Below are positions 25,035-33,256 of a stretch of 48,247 nt of DNA, piece by piece. Position 1 is the stretch's first letter. Every line of letters begins with the position of its first letter. The stretch is from Burkholderiaceae bacterium. Its GTDB lineage: Bacteria; Pseudomonadota; Gammaproteobacteria; Burkholderiales; Burkholderiaceae_C. The notes beneath the pieces were generated by a model. The model saw only the letters and a list, made by a program, of their open reading frames with translations. It did not search any database and was not told where the DNA came from. Location of the stretch: assembly GCA_004323695.1 (NCBI GenBank), contig SCRU01000054.1:1-48247 (forward strand), in the 5' to 3' direction. The translations under genes were made by a program, and so were the position numbers.

Positions 25035-26264
25035 ATGTCAACGAATGAGACCTACTTCGAAACACAAGCCAAGAGCACCGGGTTTCTGAAGGGGTTATTT
25101 GAGGAAATCGGCGGATTTTTCCGTTCACTGAGTGACCCGATCAAGAACGCAGCCGGGAAGTTTCGGAAAAAACGGGCCGATTACTATGAAACGCTGGCAG
25201 ACCGGCTTGAGAACACATCAGGCCTCACGCTCAAGGATCTGTTCGAGCGCGATGCCTTGCGTTATTCGGTTGGCCGTGATGGCAACCCGATCAAATCTCC
25301 CGCGGGAATTCTCGCAGCCTATTGGGCAGAGCGCTACGTGGAGGTGGGTGGAAGCCTGGCGGCCACATTCGAGGGCACTCTTCCTGCGGAGGATGTGGCC
25401 TTGATCCGGGTTGGCGAGATGGCTGGGTCAGGCGCGTTGCCATCGACGCTGCGCGACATGGCCCGCCTGACCGGAATGATCCAGACGGCAAAGAGCACCT
25501 TTATCACGACCATCGCGGTGGGAGCCGGTGCATTGTGCGTGCTGGCGGGCTCGATGCTCGCGATGCCAATGTTTACCGTGCCGCTGCTGCGAGACACGTT
25601 CTCCGCGCTGCCTGTCAGTCAGATTCCCCATCGAGCCGCGATGCTGTATAGCTTTTCCGATGCAATCAAAGACAACGTTCTCGTGATCGTTGTCCTACTC
25701 GTTGGCTTCCTGTGGTGGTGCAAGTGGTCGCTGACGAATCTCGTTGGCGACTTCCGAATGAAGTTGGACAACTTCGGCATCTGGCGCTTGTACCGGGACT
25801 TTCAGGGGGCCATGTTCCTCGCGGTCCTGAGTACCATCGTGAAGCGCCGCAACAATTCGAGTACGCAGCTGCCGGATGCATTGGCTCAGCTGCGCGAAGG
25901 ATCCTCGCCATGGCTGGCCTGGCACATTGACCAGATGTTGTCGAACCTGGCCAACGTGAACAGCTCGCAAGCTGGTGAAAACAGCACGGCCATTGCCAAC
26001 GCCCTGAATACCGGCCTGATCGATCAAGAAACGTTCTGGTATTTCCTTGACGTGCAAGACGGGGCAGGCATTGCTGCAGGCCTCTACAAGACCGGGTTAC
26101 GCGTCGAGGGGCCGACTTTGAAAAAGGTCGCCGCCCGCGCCGGAGTCTTGCGGGCCATCATGTTGATCATTGCCCTCTCGGGCATTCTCGGGGGGGCCGC
26201 GATGACCGCATCGGCTGGATCCGCTCTGACCCAGGCGCTCAAGATCTACTACGAAACATCCTGA
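25035..26264 (+). CDS. pilR: Pilus inner-membrane platform protein PilR
   Basis: A GspF/PilC-family platform protein of 409 residues on which PilQ acts to add pilin subunits. It has two helical cytoplasmic GspF domains, each followed by membrane segments: about 156-180 (FITTIAVGAGALCVLAGSML), 215-235 (NVLVIVVLLVGFLWW) and 373-395 near the C-terminus. The phrase RVGEMAGSGALPSTL is the family's 'xGExSGxLxxxL' motif. The gap to the pilin gene that follows is unusually long (325 bases). Confidence 0.9.
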   Translation: MSTNETYFETQAKSTGFLKGLFEEIGGFFRSLSDPIKNAAGKFRKKRADYYETLADRLENTSGLTLKDLFERDALRYSVGRDGNPIKSPAGILAAYWAERYVEVGGSLAATFEGTLPAEDVALIRVGEMAGSGALPSTLRDMARLTGMIQTAKSTFITTIAVGAGALCVLAGSMLAMPMFTVPLLRDTFSALPVSQIPHRAAMLYSFSDAIKDNVLVIVVLLVGFLWWCKWSLTNLVGDFRMKLDNFGIWRLYRDFQGAMFLAVLSTIVKRRNNSSTQLPDALAQLREGSSPWLAWHIDQMLSNLANVNSSQAGENSTAIANALNTGLIDQETFWYFLDVQDGAGIAAGLYKTGLRVEGPTLKKVAARAGVLRAIMLIIALSGILGGAAMTASAGSALTQALKIYYETS

Positions 26265-26589
26265 TCGCGGAGCACGCAAAGGCCCGAAGGTCGAAGAGTC
26301 CACTTGAGCACAGGCGCGGCGTTCAGTCGCGCCTGAATATCTTTGAGGCGTCGCTCACGCCACAGGCGTACGGGCTGGCATGTGCCGGTGCGAAGGCTAT
26401 CGAGACACCTACATCGCCGAATTCTCCTGAAGACGTGCCAAGGGTGAAATATTTCACGCCGGCGCTCGTAGGTTTCGAGAGACGGATGGAAAACCACGCC
26501 ATTCGGTCTGATGCAGGCGTCCGATCGTCTGAAGATTGCATCGTCACAGCACTATTCATCCACTCATATTGCACAAAGGAACCTGACCC
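26265..26589 (+). other. Gap between pilR and pilS with stem-loop and open frame
   Basis: This 325-base gap holds a perfect 8-bp stem (CAGGCGCG with CGCGCCTG, 9-base loop) at 26311-26335, which could act as an attenuator or mRNA stabiliser ahead of the major pilin gene. One forward frame is open through the whole gap from within pilR and ends exactly as GTGA over the pilS start. It lacks a good start codon (first candidate CTG at 26261, later GTGs) and shows no known domain, so I do not annotate it as a gene. Confidence 0.4.
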
Positions 26590-27177
26590 GTGAAAAAAAC
26601 CATCTTCAATAAGCCAGGCCGCCGCAGCCAACTCGGCTTCTCCCTTGCGGAATTGTCGGTCTACCTTGCCATTGTGACCATTCTCTCGGTTCTGGCGCTT
26701 GCCGGATTCAAGGACTACGTTATTTCCGGGCGGGTCTCCGAGGCTGCGTCCGAAATCCAACGGGCCGGAGCGCGTCTGGAAATGAATTCCGACGGGCAGG
26801 GCACAACGCCGTATGCAAACCTTACGACGGCGCAGGTCTGCAACATCATGAACGGCGATTCCGTCATCCAGACCGTAGGCAACGGGACTGGCGCCACTTG
26901 CACGCACGACCTCGTGGCATTTACGTCAGGCGCAGTGATCGGCGCTCCTGGAACGGTGAACACGGCAGGCGACTCGTGGCAGATCGAGCTGGATGGAGTG
27001 AGCAGTTTTGCCTGTCCTGACCTCGCAGCAACGATGGCAAAGTCGGCCTCGATCATTACGATCAACGGTACGACAGTGTTGTCGCCCACGACCAACAACG
27101 GCCGTTTCGATGCCGGCGCGGCAAACTCCGCATGTACCTTGCTGGACACAAACACCTTTGCGTTCACAGGCTTGTGA
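26590..27177 (+). CDS. pilS: Type IVB major prepilin PilS
   Basis: Major pilin precursor of 195 residues. A short basic leader ends in glycine, with cleavage expected in LG^FSLAELSVYLAI. The +5 glutamate needed for assembly is present, followed by a hydrophobic helix to about residue 45. The mature body is rich in Thr, Gly and Asn and has four cysteines (CNI, CTH, CPD, CTL) that could form disulfides. The GTG start has AAAGGA eight bases upstream. A prepilin peptidase would have to come from the host or from outside the window. Confidence 0.9.
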   Translation: MKKTIFNKPGRRSQLGFSLAELSVYLAIVTILSVLALAGFKDYVISGRVSEAASEIQRAGARLEMNSDGQGTTPYANLTTAQVCNIMNGDSVIQTVGNGTGATCTHDLVAFTSGAVIGAPGTVNTAGDSWQIELDGVSSFACPDLAATMAKSASIITINGTTVLSPTTNNGRFDAGAANSACTLLDTNTFAFTGL

Positions 27178-27276
27178 CGTAGCTCATCGAATCACCGCGC
27201 ATGCGGGGGTGTTTTCTCTGACCGCGCCGCGGGGCCACTCCACCCCACGGCCTTTTCCATGCATCCGGAAGCTCCA

Positions 27277-28938
27277 ATGAACATGTCGTTGCGCCGTTGC
27301 CATAGCCACTTCGGCTCGATCCGCCGCGGACGAGGATTCCTGCTGCTTGAATTGGCCGTTGTGATCGCGCTGTCCACTATGCTGGTGATGTGGGACGCGC
27401 CGCAGCAGGTACATGCAGTTGAGGATGCCGGCATGAACGCAGTGGGCGTCTACATGCAGGTGCTGAACAACGCAGTCGACCAGTATGCGCTGGCGAACCA
27501 CAATGCGCTGGCAAGTGGCGCTCCAGTGGCCGGGTTCGCCAACCCGATGAAGCCGACGATTCCGGAGATGATTGCGGCCAAGTACATCTCCAATCCGACT
27601 TTCCCGACCACGATCACGAGGCAGAACATTCCTGTCGCCATTGAGATCGTTCCGCAAAATTGTCCTGGCGCGAACTGCCAGTTATTCGGCGTCTCGTATG
27701 CCACTCAATCCTTGAATTTTGGGACGCCGCATATCCGATGGGATCTTGTGGCTCAGTACTTGGAGGCCGCCGGCGGGTCGGGTGCCGCCTCCCAATACAC
27801 GAATCCGTCCAAACTCATTTCGCCGATATTCAATGTGCCAAACCCGAATGGCGCTGTGCCAGGCACGATTGCCATCGGCACTTATCTAGACGAAGGTCTA
27901 TATCAACGCTTCGTGCAGATCCAAGACACGCGAGATCCTGACCTGCAGGGCAACCTTACGGTCGCGGGCAAGGTGACCGTGGGTGGTCCGACCACCGTCA
28001 ATAACTCGTTGAGTGTTGCCGGGCCGGTGTCGGTTAACAGCTGCATCACGCTGATGCCGAATGGCCAGGGCGGCTTCAGTTGCATGAATCCGTCCGACGT
28101 GCCCCCTGGCTATGCCGGCGGTGTGCGGTCACAAGATGTAGTGTCGTCCGGAAACATCCTGACAGCCGACGTTCCGAGCGCGTTTACGGGAAACAACGGC
28201 AACTATGCGCTCATGAGCGAGAACGACGGCGGCGAGGCGGTTGTTCAGACATCTGGCAAGGTCGCAGGCAACCGGCTTGTGCCGACGGGAGCCTACACAC
28301 CCGGGACGGCCTGCTCCGAGAAAGGTGCCGTGGCGCTATCGTCCTCTGCGGCCAGTGGTGGCGTGCTGGTTGTCTGTTCAGGCACACGGTGGACCGCATT
28401 GAGCACGGTTGCGACGGCCGGTGGTGCTTGTCCCACGAACGGGGCAGTCGCAGTGGACGCAAACGGCGCCGAACTGTATTGCTTCAACAATACCTGGACC
28501 TCAATGAGCGCGTTCATCCCACCGGCGACAGCCTGGGCTGCTTGTAGCGTGGAGGGCGCTATCGGGTACGCGGTGGTGACGCCGGGCTCGGAAACTTCAG
28601 CAATGATCTGTCGTGCGAATCCATTGGATATGTTCAACACGCTGCGCTGGTTCCCATTGCAGGATTTAACTTCGAACCTCATGTTTGTCGGTGCCTACGA
28701 GGTGTACAACAACTCTACGATAGCCAAGCCGTCGTGTCCGGCTCAACCAGGCGAATCGCCTATCTCAGTGCCAGAGTTGCTCCCGAAGGACGAATCAACG
28801 TCAGATGGAGGTTTCTCACGATTCGCAATCGACAACGGCACCTCTTGGACTATTCAGCTGCTAAATGGTCATGGCCAGCCGCTGTCAGGCGGTACAGAAA
28901 CAGATGCCATTCTTGAAGTCTATTGCTACTATCCGTGA
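27277..28938 (+). CDS. pilV: Pilus tip adhesin PilV
   Basis: A 553-residue minor pilin/adhesin like PilV of IncI1 plasmids, which recognises the surface of recipient cells. The prepilin-like N-terminus is G^FLLLELAVVIAL with +5 glutamate. A conserved stalk region follows up to about residue 340. The C-terminal part holds three repeats of one small motif, C-x3-GA(V/I), then C and an aromatic or W residue: CSEKGAV, CPTNGAV and CSVEGAI. In R64 this region is swapped by the shufflon; here only one C-terminus exists, and no recombinase or inverted segments are visible. The chosen ATG has GGAAG six bases before it; another ATG lies six codons earlier. Confidence 0.87.
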   Translation: MNMSLRRCHSHFGSIRRGRGFLLLELAVVIALSTMLVMWDAPQQVHAVEDAGMNAVGVYMQVLNNAVDQYALANHNALASGAPVAGFANPMKPTIPEMIAAKYISNPTFPTTITRQNIPVAIEIVPQNCPGANCQLFGVSYATQSLNFGTPHIRWDLVAQYLEAAGGSGAASQYTNPSKLISPIFNVPNPNGAVPGTIAIGTYLDEGLYQRFVQIQDTRDPDLQGNLTVAGKVTVGGPTTVNNSLSVAGPVSVNSCITLMPNGQGGFSCMNPSDVPPGYAGGVRSQDVVSSGNILTADVPSAFTGNNGNYALMSENDGGEAVVQTSGKVAGNRLVPTGAYTPGTACSEKGAVALSSSAASGGVLVVCSGTRWTALSTVATAGGACPTNGAVAVDANGAELYCFNNTWTSMSAFIPPATAWAACSVEGAIGYAVVTPGSETSAMICRANPLDMFNTLRWFPLQDLTSNLMFVGAYEVYNNSTIAKPSCPAQPGESPISVPELLPKDESTSDGGFSRFAIDNGTSWTIQLLNGHGQPLSGGTETDAILEVYCYYP

Positions 28939-29105
28939 GGATGGCTCCCCGGTCGATTCAACACGCCAACGGCCCCGCGTGCACGGAACAAAGGACGACT
29001 GCAGGGATGAGCCCTCAAAAACGTGATCAATCACCAGACATTCTTGTGCAGACGCAGGTAAATTTACGGGTGACAAGACGGCCTTTCGTCAGCAGGAGTT
29101 TCACC

Positions 29106-29627
29106 ATGAAGATAGCCATTCTCGCCCGCGCCGCAATTGGTTCGCTAATCGCTGCCGCCGCGTTGAGTTCTGCACCGGCCATGGCGCAATACATGTTGTC
29201 CATGCCATACCCAGCCGGCGCTACCTCCGGGAATTCACGTGCAGTTGTTGGGATTGATATCGCATCAGTGCAGAACCAGGTCAACAATATTCAGTCGACA
29301 GTGACTGGTATTACGACCGGGGCAATTCCTGTTCCAAGCACCGCCAAAGGTGGCTTCGCCACGCAGCCAGGTCAAGCTGTTTGGATGATTGTTTGGGAAG
29401 GTTATTACTACGAGTGGACCAACACGGTGGCGTGGTACGACCATAATTTTTACCTTAACGATTCGGGCGGTCCACCCTTGATGCAGGTTCCATTGGGTGC
29501 GTGCATATACGGTGAGGGTAACAACAATCCAGCATGGTATGCATATGACTTTCAGTGCCCGGCAGGCAGCGGTTGGGTGGGGGCGATTTCTTACGAAACC
29601 ATCTATAACAACTACGCTGGATACTGA
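29106..29627 (+). CDS. Secreted protein of unknown function at the end of the pilus operon
   Basis: A 173-residue exported protein. A signal peptide ends at APAMAQ (about residue 27). The mature part is rich in Gly, Asn and aromatic residues (EGYYYEW, YNNYAGY) and has two cysteines. No family is recognised. It lies 167 bases after pilV with a clear CAGGAG ribosome binding site and directly before a strong terminator, so it belongs to the pilus transcript. A pilus-associated or surface role is likely but not shown. Confidence 0.6.
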   Translation: MKIAILARAAIGSLIAAAALSSAPAMAQYMLSMPYPAGATSGNSRAVVGIDIASVQNQVNNIQSTVTGITTGAIPVPSTAKGGFATQPGQAVWMIVWEGYYYEWTNTVAWYDHNFYLNDSGGPPLMQVPLGACIYGEGNNNPAWYAYDFQCPAGSGWVGAISYETIYNNYAGY

Positions 29628-29676
29628 GTCTATAAGCTCGGAAGCGCACCAGACTTTCCGAACTTCCGTCTTCAAC

Positions 29677-29703
29677 AGCGGCCTGCGGGCCGCTTTTGTT
29701 TTG
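29677..29703 (+). terminator. Rho-independent terminator ending the conjugation/pilus block
   Basis: Stem AGCGGCC/GGCCGCT with a four-base loop followed by TTTGTTTTG. It lies 50 bases after the last gene of the rightward block and just before the convergent NERD gene. Confidence 0.85.
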
Positions 29704-29730
29704 TAGTCTCGGCAGTGCGCGGCGGTTGTG

Positions 29731-31269
29731 TTACCGATGACGATCGAAAAGGCGCTCGGTACTATTGCGGTTGTTGCCGGGCCCCCGATCAACCCGCCGC
29801 TTTATGGCCAAGGGCATTGCGTTAGGCCAAATGAATCTCTCTGCGCCAAACGCCGCCGCCGTGGGCGCCTTCAACACTTGCGCCAGCCCGCTTCCAACGA
29901 AGCCAGTGCCATTCAACACATAGGCCGCGGCCAACATGCCAAAGCTCGTATAGAGCATGAACCGGGGCACCAGGCCCGGGCGAGTTCCGATTGCGTGGCG
30001 CTGCTTCCCAATGGGAGTCGATGCGCCCAGGTTGCTGCGCGCTTCGCACTCTCGCTCCATCATCCCGCTGTATGTTGAGCCCGAGTCGATCGCCAGCCGG
30101 AACTGCTCGTAGGCCTGGTCGCTGTAGTCCAGCCTCTGGCGGAGGCGCTGCGCCATGTCTACCACGTCGATCCGCGGTGCGCCGGACCGGGCTATGCTGC
30201 TCAGCCACGCGGGCAGCGCCCGGAGGGTCAGCATGTTCGGCGGGAAACCGTCGGCGAGATGATTGCGGTGGTTGGCGAATACCACGGCAAAATGAATCGG
30301 CACGTCCGGCGCCAGCCCCAGCGAATTGCGCAAGTGCTTCGGTTTCATCTGGGCCTGCAGGTACGGGTTTTTGAACCGCTCAACCTGATCGCTACGCCGG
30401 CGCTCCACGATCGCTTCATCCCCGGGAACCGGCGAGATCTTGTCCCAGGCCCAATCCTTCGTCTCGATCGCGATGATGCCTTGCGGCGTGACGGCGATAT
30501 GGTCGATGTCGGTGTAGGGAATACCCCCCTCGATCGGCAGCAACCCGCCTTGAGGCAGCAGCGACCATTGATCCCTGAAACTGTGCGGCAGCGCCTTGTG
30601 CAATGCCTCGTGAACCCTTGCTTCGCCTTCCTTGCCCTGAGCCTTGTCGGCCGCGAGCGCGCCCGCGGCGGCGTTCAATTCCCCCGTGCGCCTCTCCTGA
30701 ATACCCTGGTAGATACCGGATTCAAGCACCATGAGCCAGACCGGGCGAAGCAGCATCCAAATGATCATGGCGCCGGCGCTGGTCAAGGCGAACGCCTCGA
30801 CCCTGGCAAATGGCATCAGCCCGCGAAGTCCGTCAAGCAAAGCCCCAAGGCACAGTAACCAGACGCCGTATGCCAAGGCGCTCGCCCAGACGGTGTGCGG
30901 GCTGGTCTTCCAACGGTGAAGTCCAATGCGAACGAACGCGCCAAAGTGGATAACCGCGCCCAACGTGCAGGCGAGCGCAAATTCGCCGAATCGCACCTCA
31001 AGCGCCGCCGCCGCAGGTTTAATGACGTACATGGTCAGCACGGTATACACGCTGATCGTGAGCAGGAACAGCAGTGCGAAGAAGAAAGATCGCCGGAGAA
31101 GCCGGAACGCTGGCGTGTGGCCGAACCGGTGCGATTGGAGGCTGGAGTCGAAGCCCGCAGGGGCCAGCCTCCAGACCGCGTACAAGGCCGTGTAGGTCAC
31201 CCAGAGAGCAGGCCAGTTGAATATGTAGCCGCCGAGCCGCGGCACATCTTTGTTGTCAAGTTTGAACAT
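29731..31269 (-). CDS. Membrane-anchored NERD-domain protein
   Basis: A 512-residue protein combining membrane helices with a nuclease-related (NERD) domain. Hydrophobic segments lie at about 18-32, 61-83, 95-115, 125-147 and 158-182, with one more near 440-470. The NERD domain at about 211-300 shows GKEGEARVHEAL, the acidic TDIDHIAV motif and IAIETKDW, which correspond to the metal-binding D/E-x-K-type signature of this fold. NERD proteins are predicted nucleases found on many plasmids. Membrane anchoring near the conjugation block would suit processing of incoming DNA, but that is speculation. The chosen ATG follows AGGTGGAG; an upstream start adds 32 residues without support. Confidence 0.75.
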   Translation of the reverse strand: MFKLDNKDVPRLGGYIFNWPALWVTYTALYAVWRLAPAGFDSSLQSHRFGHTPAFRLLRRSFFFALLFLLTISVYTVLTMYVIKPAAAALEVRFGEFALACTLGAVIHFGAFVRIGLHRWKTSPHTVWASALAYGVWLLCLGALLDGLRGLMPFARVEAFALTSAGAMIIWMLLRPVWLMVLESGIYQGIQERRTGELNAAAGALAADKAQGKEGEARVHEALHKALPHSFRDQWSLLPQGGLLPIEGGIPYTDIDHIAVTPQGIIAIETKDWAWDKISPVPGDEAIVERRRSDQVERFKNPYLQAQMKPKHLRNSLGLAPDVPIHFAVVFANHRNHLADGFPPNMLTLRALPAWLSSIARSGAPRIDVVDMAQRLRQRLDYSDQAYEQFRLAIDSGSTYSGMMERECEARSNLGASTPIGKQRHAIGTRPGLVPRFMLYTSFGMLAAAYVLNGTGFVGSGLAQVLKAPTAAAFGAERFIWPNAMPLAIKRRVDRGPGNNRNSTERLFDRHR

Positions 31270-31374
31270 ATCTCCACCTATGAATGTGTGCCCGCTGCTG
31301 CGCAGCTGGTGAAGCTTGAATGGGGTCGGCTGGTGCCGTGGTACTAGTGATGCACCAGGCGCCAACCGAGAGGG

Positions 31375-32403
31375 TCACGAGCCCGTCGTGAAGGAGAAGG
31401 TGCGGCTGAACGCCGTGCCGTTGTTGGTACCGTTCAACGTCACCTGATAGGACGTGTTGGCCGCCAGTGGCGCGTTAGGCATGATGTAGCCTTCGTTGCT
31501 CTCGATATACCCCGGATTGGGGTCATTCGCCGAGTCGACCGGCGCCAGCAGCGCTACGGTCGAGCCGTTGGCCATGTCAACCATGGTGGCCGACGTGAGC
31601 GTGAGCGTATTCCCGAATGCAAGTTCCACGACGATCGGCTGACCAATAGGGGACGTCACAAAGTTGCGTCCCGGAACCGGGCTAGGGCTCTCTTGATTGG
31701 CCAGTTCCGTGGCGGTTCCCGTCGTGCCCTGGCAGGGATAGGTCAGCACGTCATCCGGGCCAGGCACCTGGTAGGTGGCACCCGACGGGACACCCTCGTC
31801 GACGTTCATGACGGTGCGCGCGCCATAGGTGGCGGTCGTGCCCGCCGCATTACTGTCCATATAGCCGATACCAATATTGATCCAGCCGCGCATCAGGTCA
31901 ACCTCGTGATAGGGAGACGCGAGCAACTCTGTCAACATCGAAATCGGTGAATAAGCCACTTGGCCAGAAACATCTGCCTGGCCTTCGCCGGATTCGAGTC
32001 CGGCATTGGTTGAATACACGTATCCGGCCGCCACGCCGCGATCCTGCGGGTTCACCCCGGTAAAGCCGTTGGGGTAAGTCGTGGATTCGTAATGCCCGGT
32101 CATGTTGTTGAGCAGCATCCACCGCGAATGCGCCAGCGCCGCTTGATCGAGTTGCGTGCTCTGCGATACTGAGCCGAAGCCGCAACTGACGCGGTCCGCA
32201 TTGAGCATGGAGTAGACCACCGCCTGGTTCGAGGCGGTCGGATAGCTGGGCGTGCTCACAACCGAGTTGATGGTCGAGGTGGCCGTCGAAGTCGGTGGCG
32301 TCGTCGGTGCAGCAGGGGCGGTCGATCCACCGCCGCCGCCGCATCCCGAAAGAATCAAGGTGCTGGCGGCAACAACCGCCAGGATCAGCTTGCTTTTATT
32401 CAT
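31375..32403 (-). CDS. CAP-domain lipoprotein
   Basis: An exported lipoprotein of 342 residues. The signal sequence ends in the lipobox LSGC with Cys21, followed by a glycine run and a Ser/Thr/Pro linker. The CAP (SCP/PR-1-like) domain spans about residues 55-210: a helix with LNADRVSCGFG, then HSRWMLLNN, GHYE and later YHEVDLMRG, where the two histidines and glutamate of the CAP tetrad are expected. The C-terminal 110 residues look like an Ig-type beta domain. AGAGGC precedes the chosen ATG. Its function on the plasmid is unknown; cell-surface contact is one option. Confidence 0.75.
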   Translation of the reverse strand: MNKSKLILAVVAASTLILSGCGGGGGSTAPAAPTTPPTSTATSTINSVVSTPSYPTASNQAVVYSMLNADRVSCGFGSVSQSTQLDQAALAHSRWMLLNNMTGHYESTTYPNGFTGVNPQDRGVAAGYVYSTNAGLESGEGQADVSGQVAYSPISMLTELLASPYHEVDLMRGWINIGIGYMDSNAAGTTATYGARTVMNVDEGVPSGATYQVPGPDDVLTYPCQGTTGTATELANQESPSPVPGRNFVTSPIGQPIVVELAFGNTLTLTSATMVDMANGSTVALLAPVDSANDPNPGYIESNEGYIMPNAPLAANTSYQVTLNGTNNGTAFSRTFSFTTGS

Positions 32404-32667
32404 GTTGCGTCTGCCTCTTTGCAAGATCCACAGGAAAAGTCCTGTCAATCAATAATCTCATGTGTTTTGCCAGAGGCAAGCTTGACATGCAATTGAATTG
32501 ACAACGAATTCGACCAAAACGCGTGTGTCGTGGCGGAGGCGCGACAGCAACTGCACGCTTTCATGCATCGGTGAAACGTCATCCCAGTCAACTCTCTTTC
32601 CGAAACGGCGCAGATTCGCCACTGCATTCGATCCTGTCGGGAACGCCTAGTACCCGATAACTGTCGG

Positions 32668-33075
32668 ATGCGCAAAGCCATCACCCATGCAATCATCTCG
32701 GCCCTGCTTGCCGCCACGTCACTTGCTTCCTGCCCGGCATGGGCGCAAGCTGACTCGTGGGAAGCCTACGAGACCCAGGCGGCGCAACAGATCATGGACG
32801 CCAACCAGAATGACACCTACTACGGCGAGCCTCCGGTCATCCTGGCCTCGATCCCCGTCCTGGAGATCGACCTCAACGGCGACGGCTCGGTGCGTCACAT
32901 CAAGGTGGTGAGAGAGCCGCAGAACGAGCCGCAGACCGCCCAGTACGCCATCGATGCCGTCATGCGAGCCGCGCCTTTCCCGGACGTCACGAACCTGCCC
33001 AAGCCGTGGCGTTTCAACGAAACGTTCCTGTACGACTGGGCGCTGCGGTTTCAGCTTAGGGCCCTACAGCCTTGA
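32668..33075 (+). CDS. Small periplasmic protein with TonB-C-terminal-like fold
   Basis: A 135-residue exported protein. The signal peptide ends at CPAWAQ (about residue 27). The rest resembles the TonB C-terminal domain: a strand LEIDLNGDGSVRHIKVVREP, a helix with AIDAVMRAAPFPD and a final strand LRFQLRAL. Such stand-alone domains occur in secreted or toxin-import proteins, and a role cannot be given. The ribosome binding site is weak. Upstream, 264 bases to the CAP gene are non-coding and probably contain divergent promoters. Confidence 0.6.
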   Translation: MRKAITHAIISALLAATSLASCPAWAQADSWEAYETQAAQQIMDANQNDTYYGEPPVILASIPVLEIDLNGDGSVRHIKVVREPQNEPQTAQYAIDAVMRAAPFPDVTNLPKPWRFNETFLYDWALRFQLRALQP

Positions 33076-33156
33076 GATGCCATCGGTCGCGGCCGGCACA
33101 ACGTCAGGAAGACCGTTGTTTTGGCAATGTGAGAAGTTGCCGCTTCCGGTCCAGAG

Positions 33157-33182
33157 CAATCCGGCCAAATTTGGCCGGATTG
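33157..33182. repeat. Dispersed palindrome, copy 3 (26 bp)
   Basis: Perfect palindrome with 13-base arms; the left arm is CAATCCGGCCAAA, the core shared with copies 1 and 2. It lies between two convergent genes, where no promoter is expected. This argues against a purely promoter-linked role and for a dispersed protein-binding site, such as a partition, silencing or global repressor site. Confidence 0.9.
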
Positions 33183-33256
33183 GATATGTAATCAGTGCCG
33201 GCTCCGATGGGAAATTAAGCCGCATGTGCGGGCGCTGATCTGCAACGAAACTTGGG

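Noticed and set aside
33157-33182. Palindrome as a shufflon (sfx-like) crossover site
   Set aside because: The core contains CAATCCGG as in the R64 sfx repeat as I remember it, but the bases that follow do not fit, the sites are perfect palindromes and none flanks pilV; treated as coincidence.
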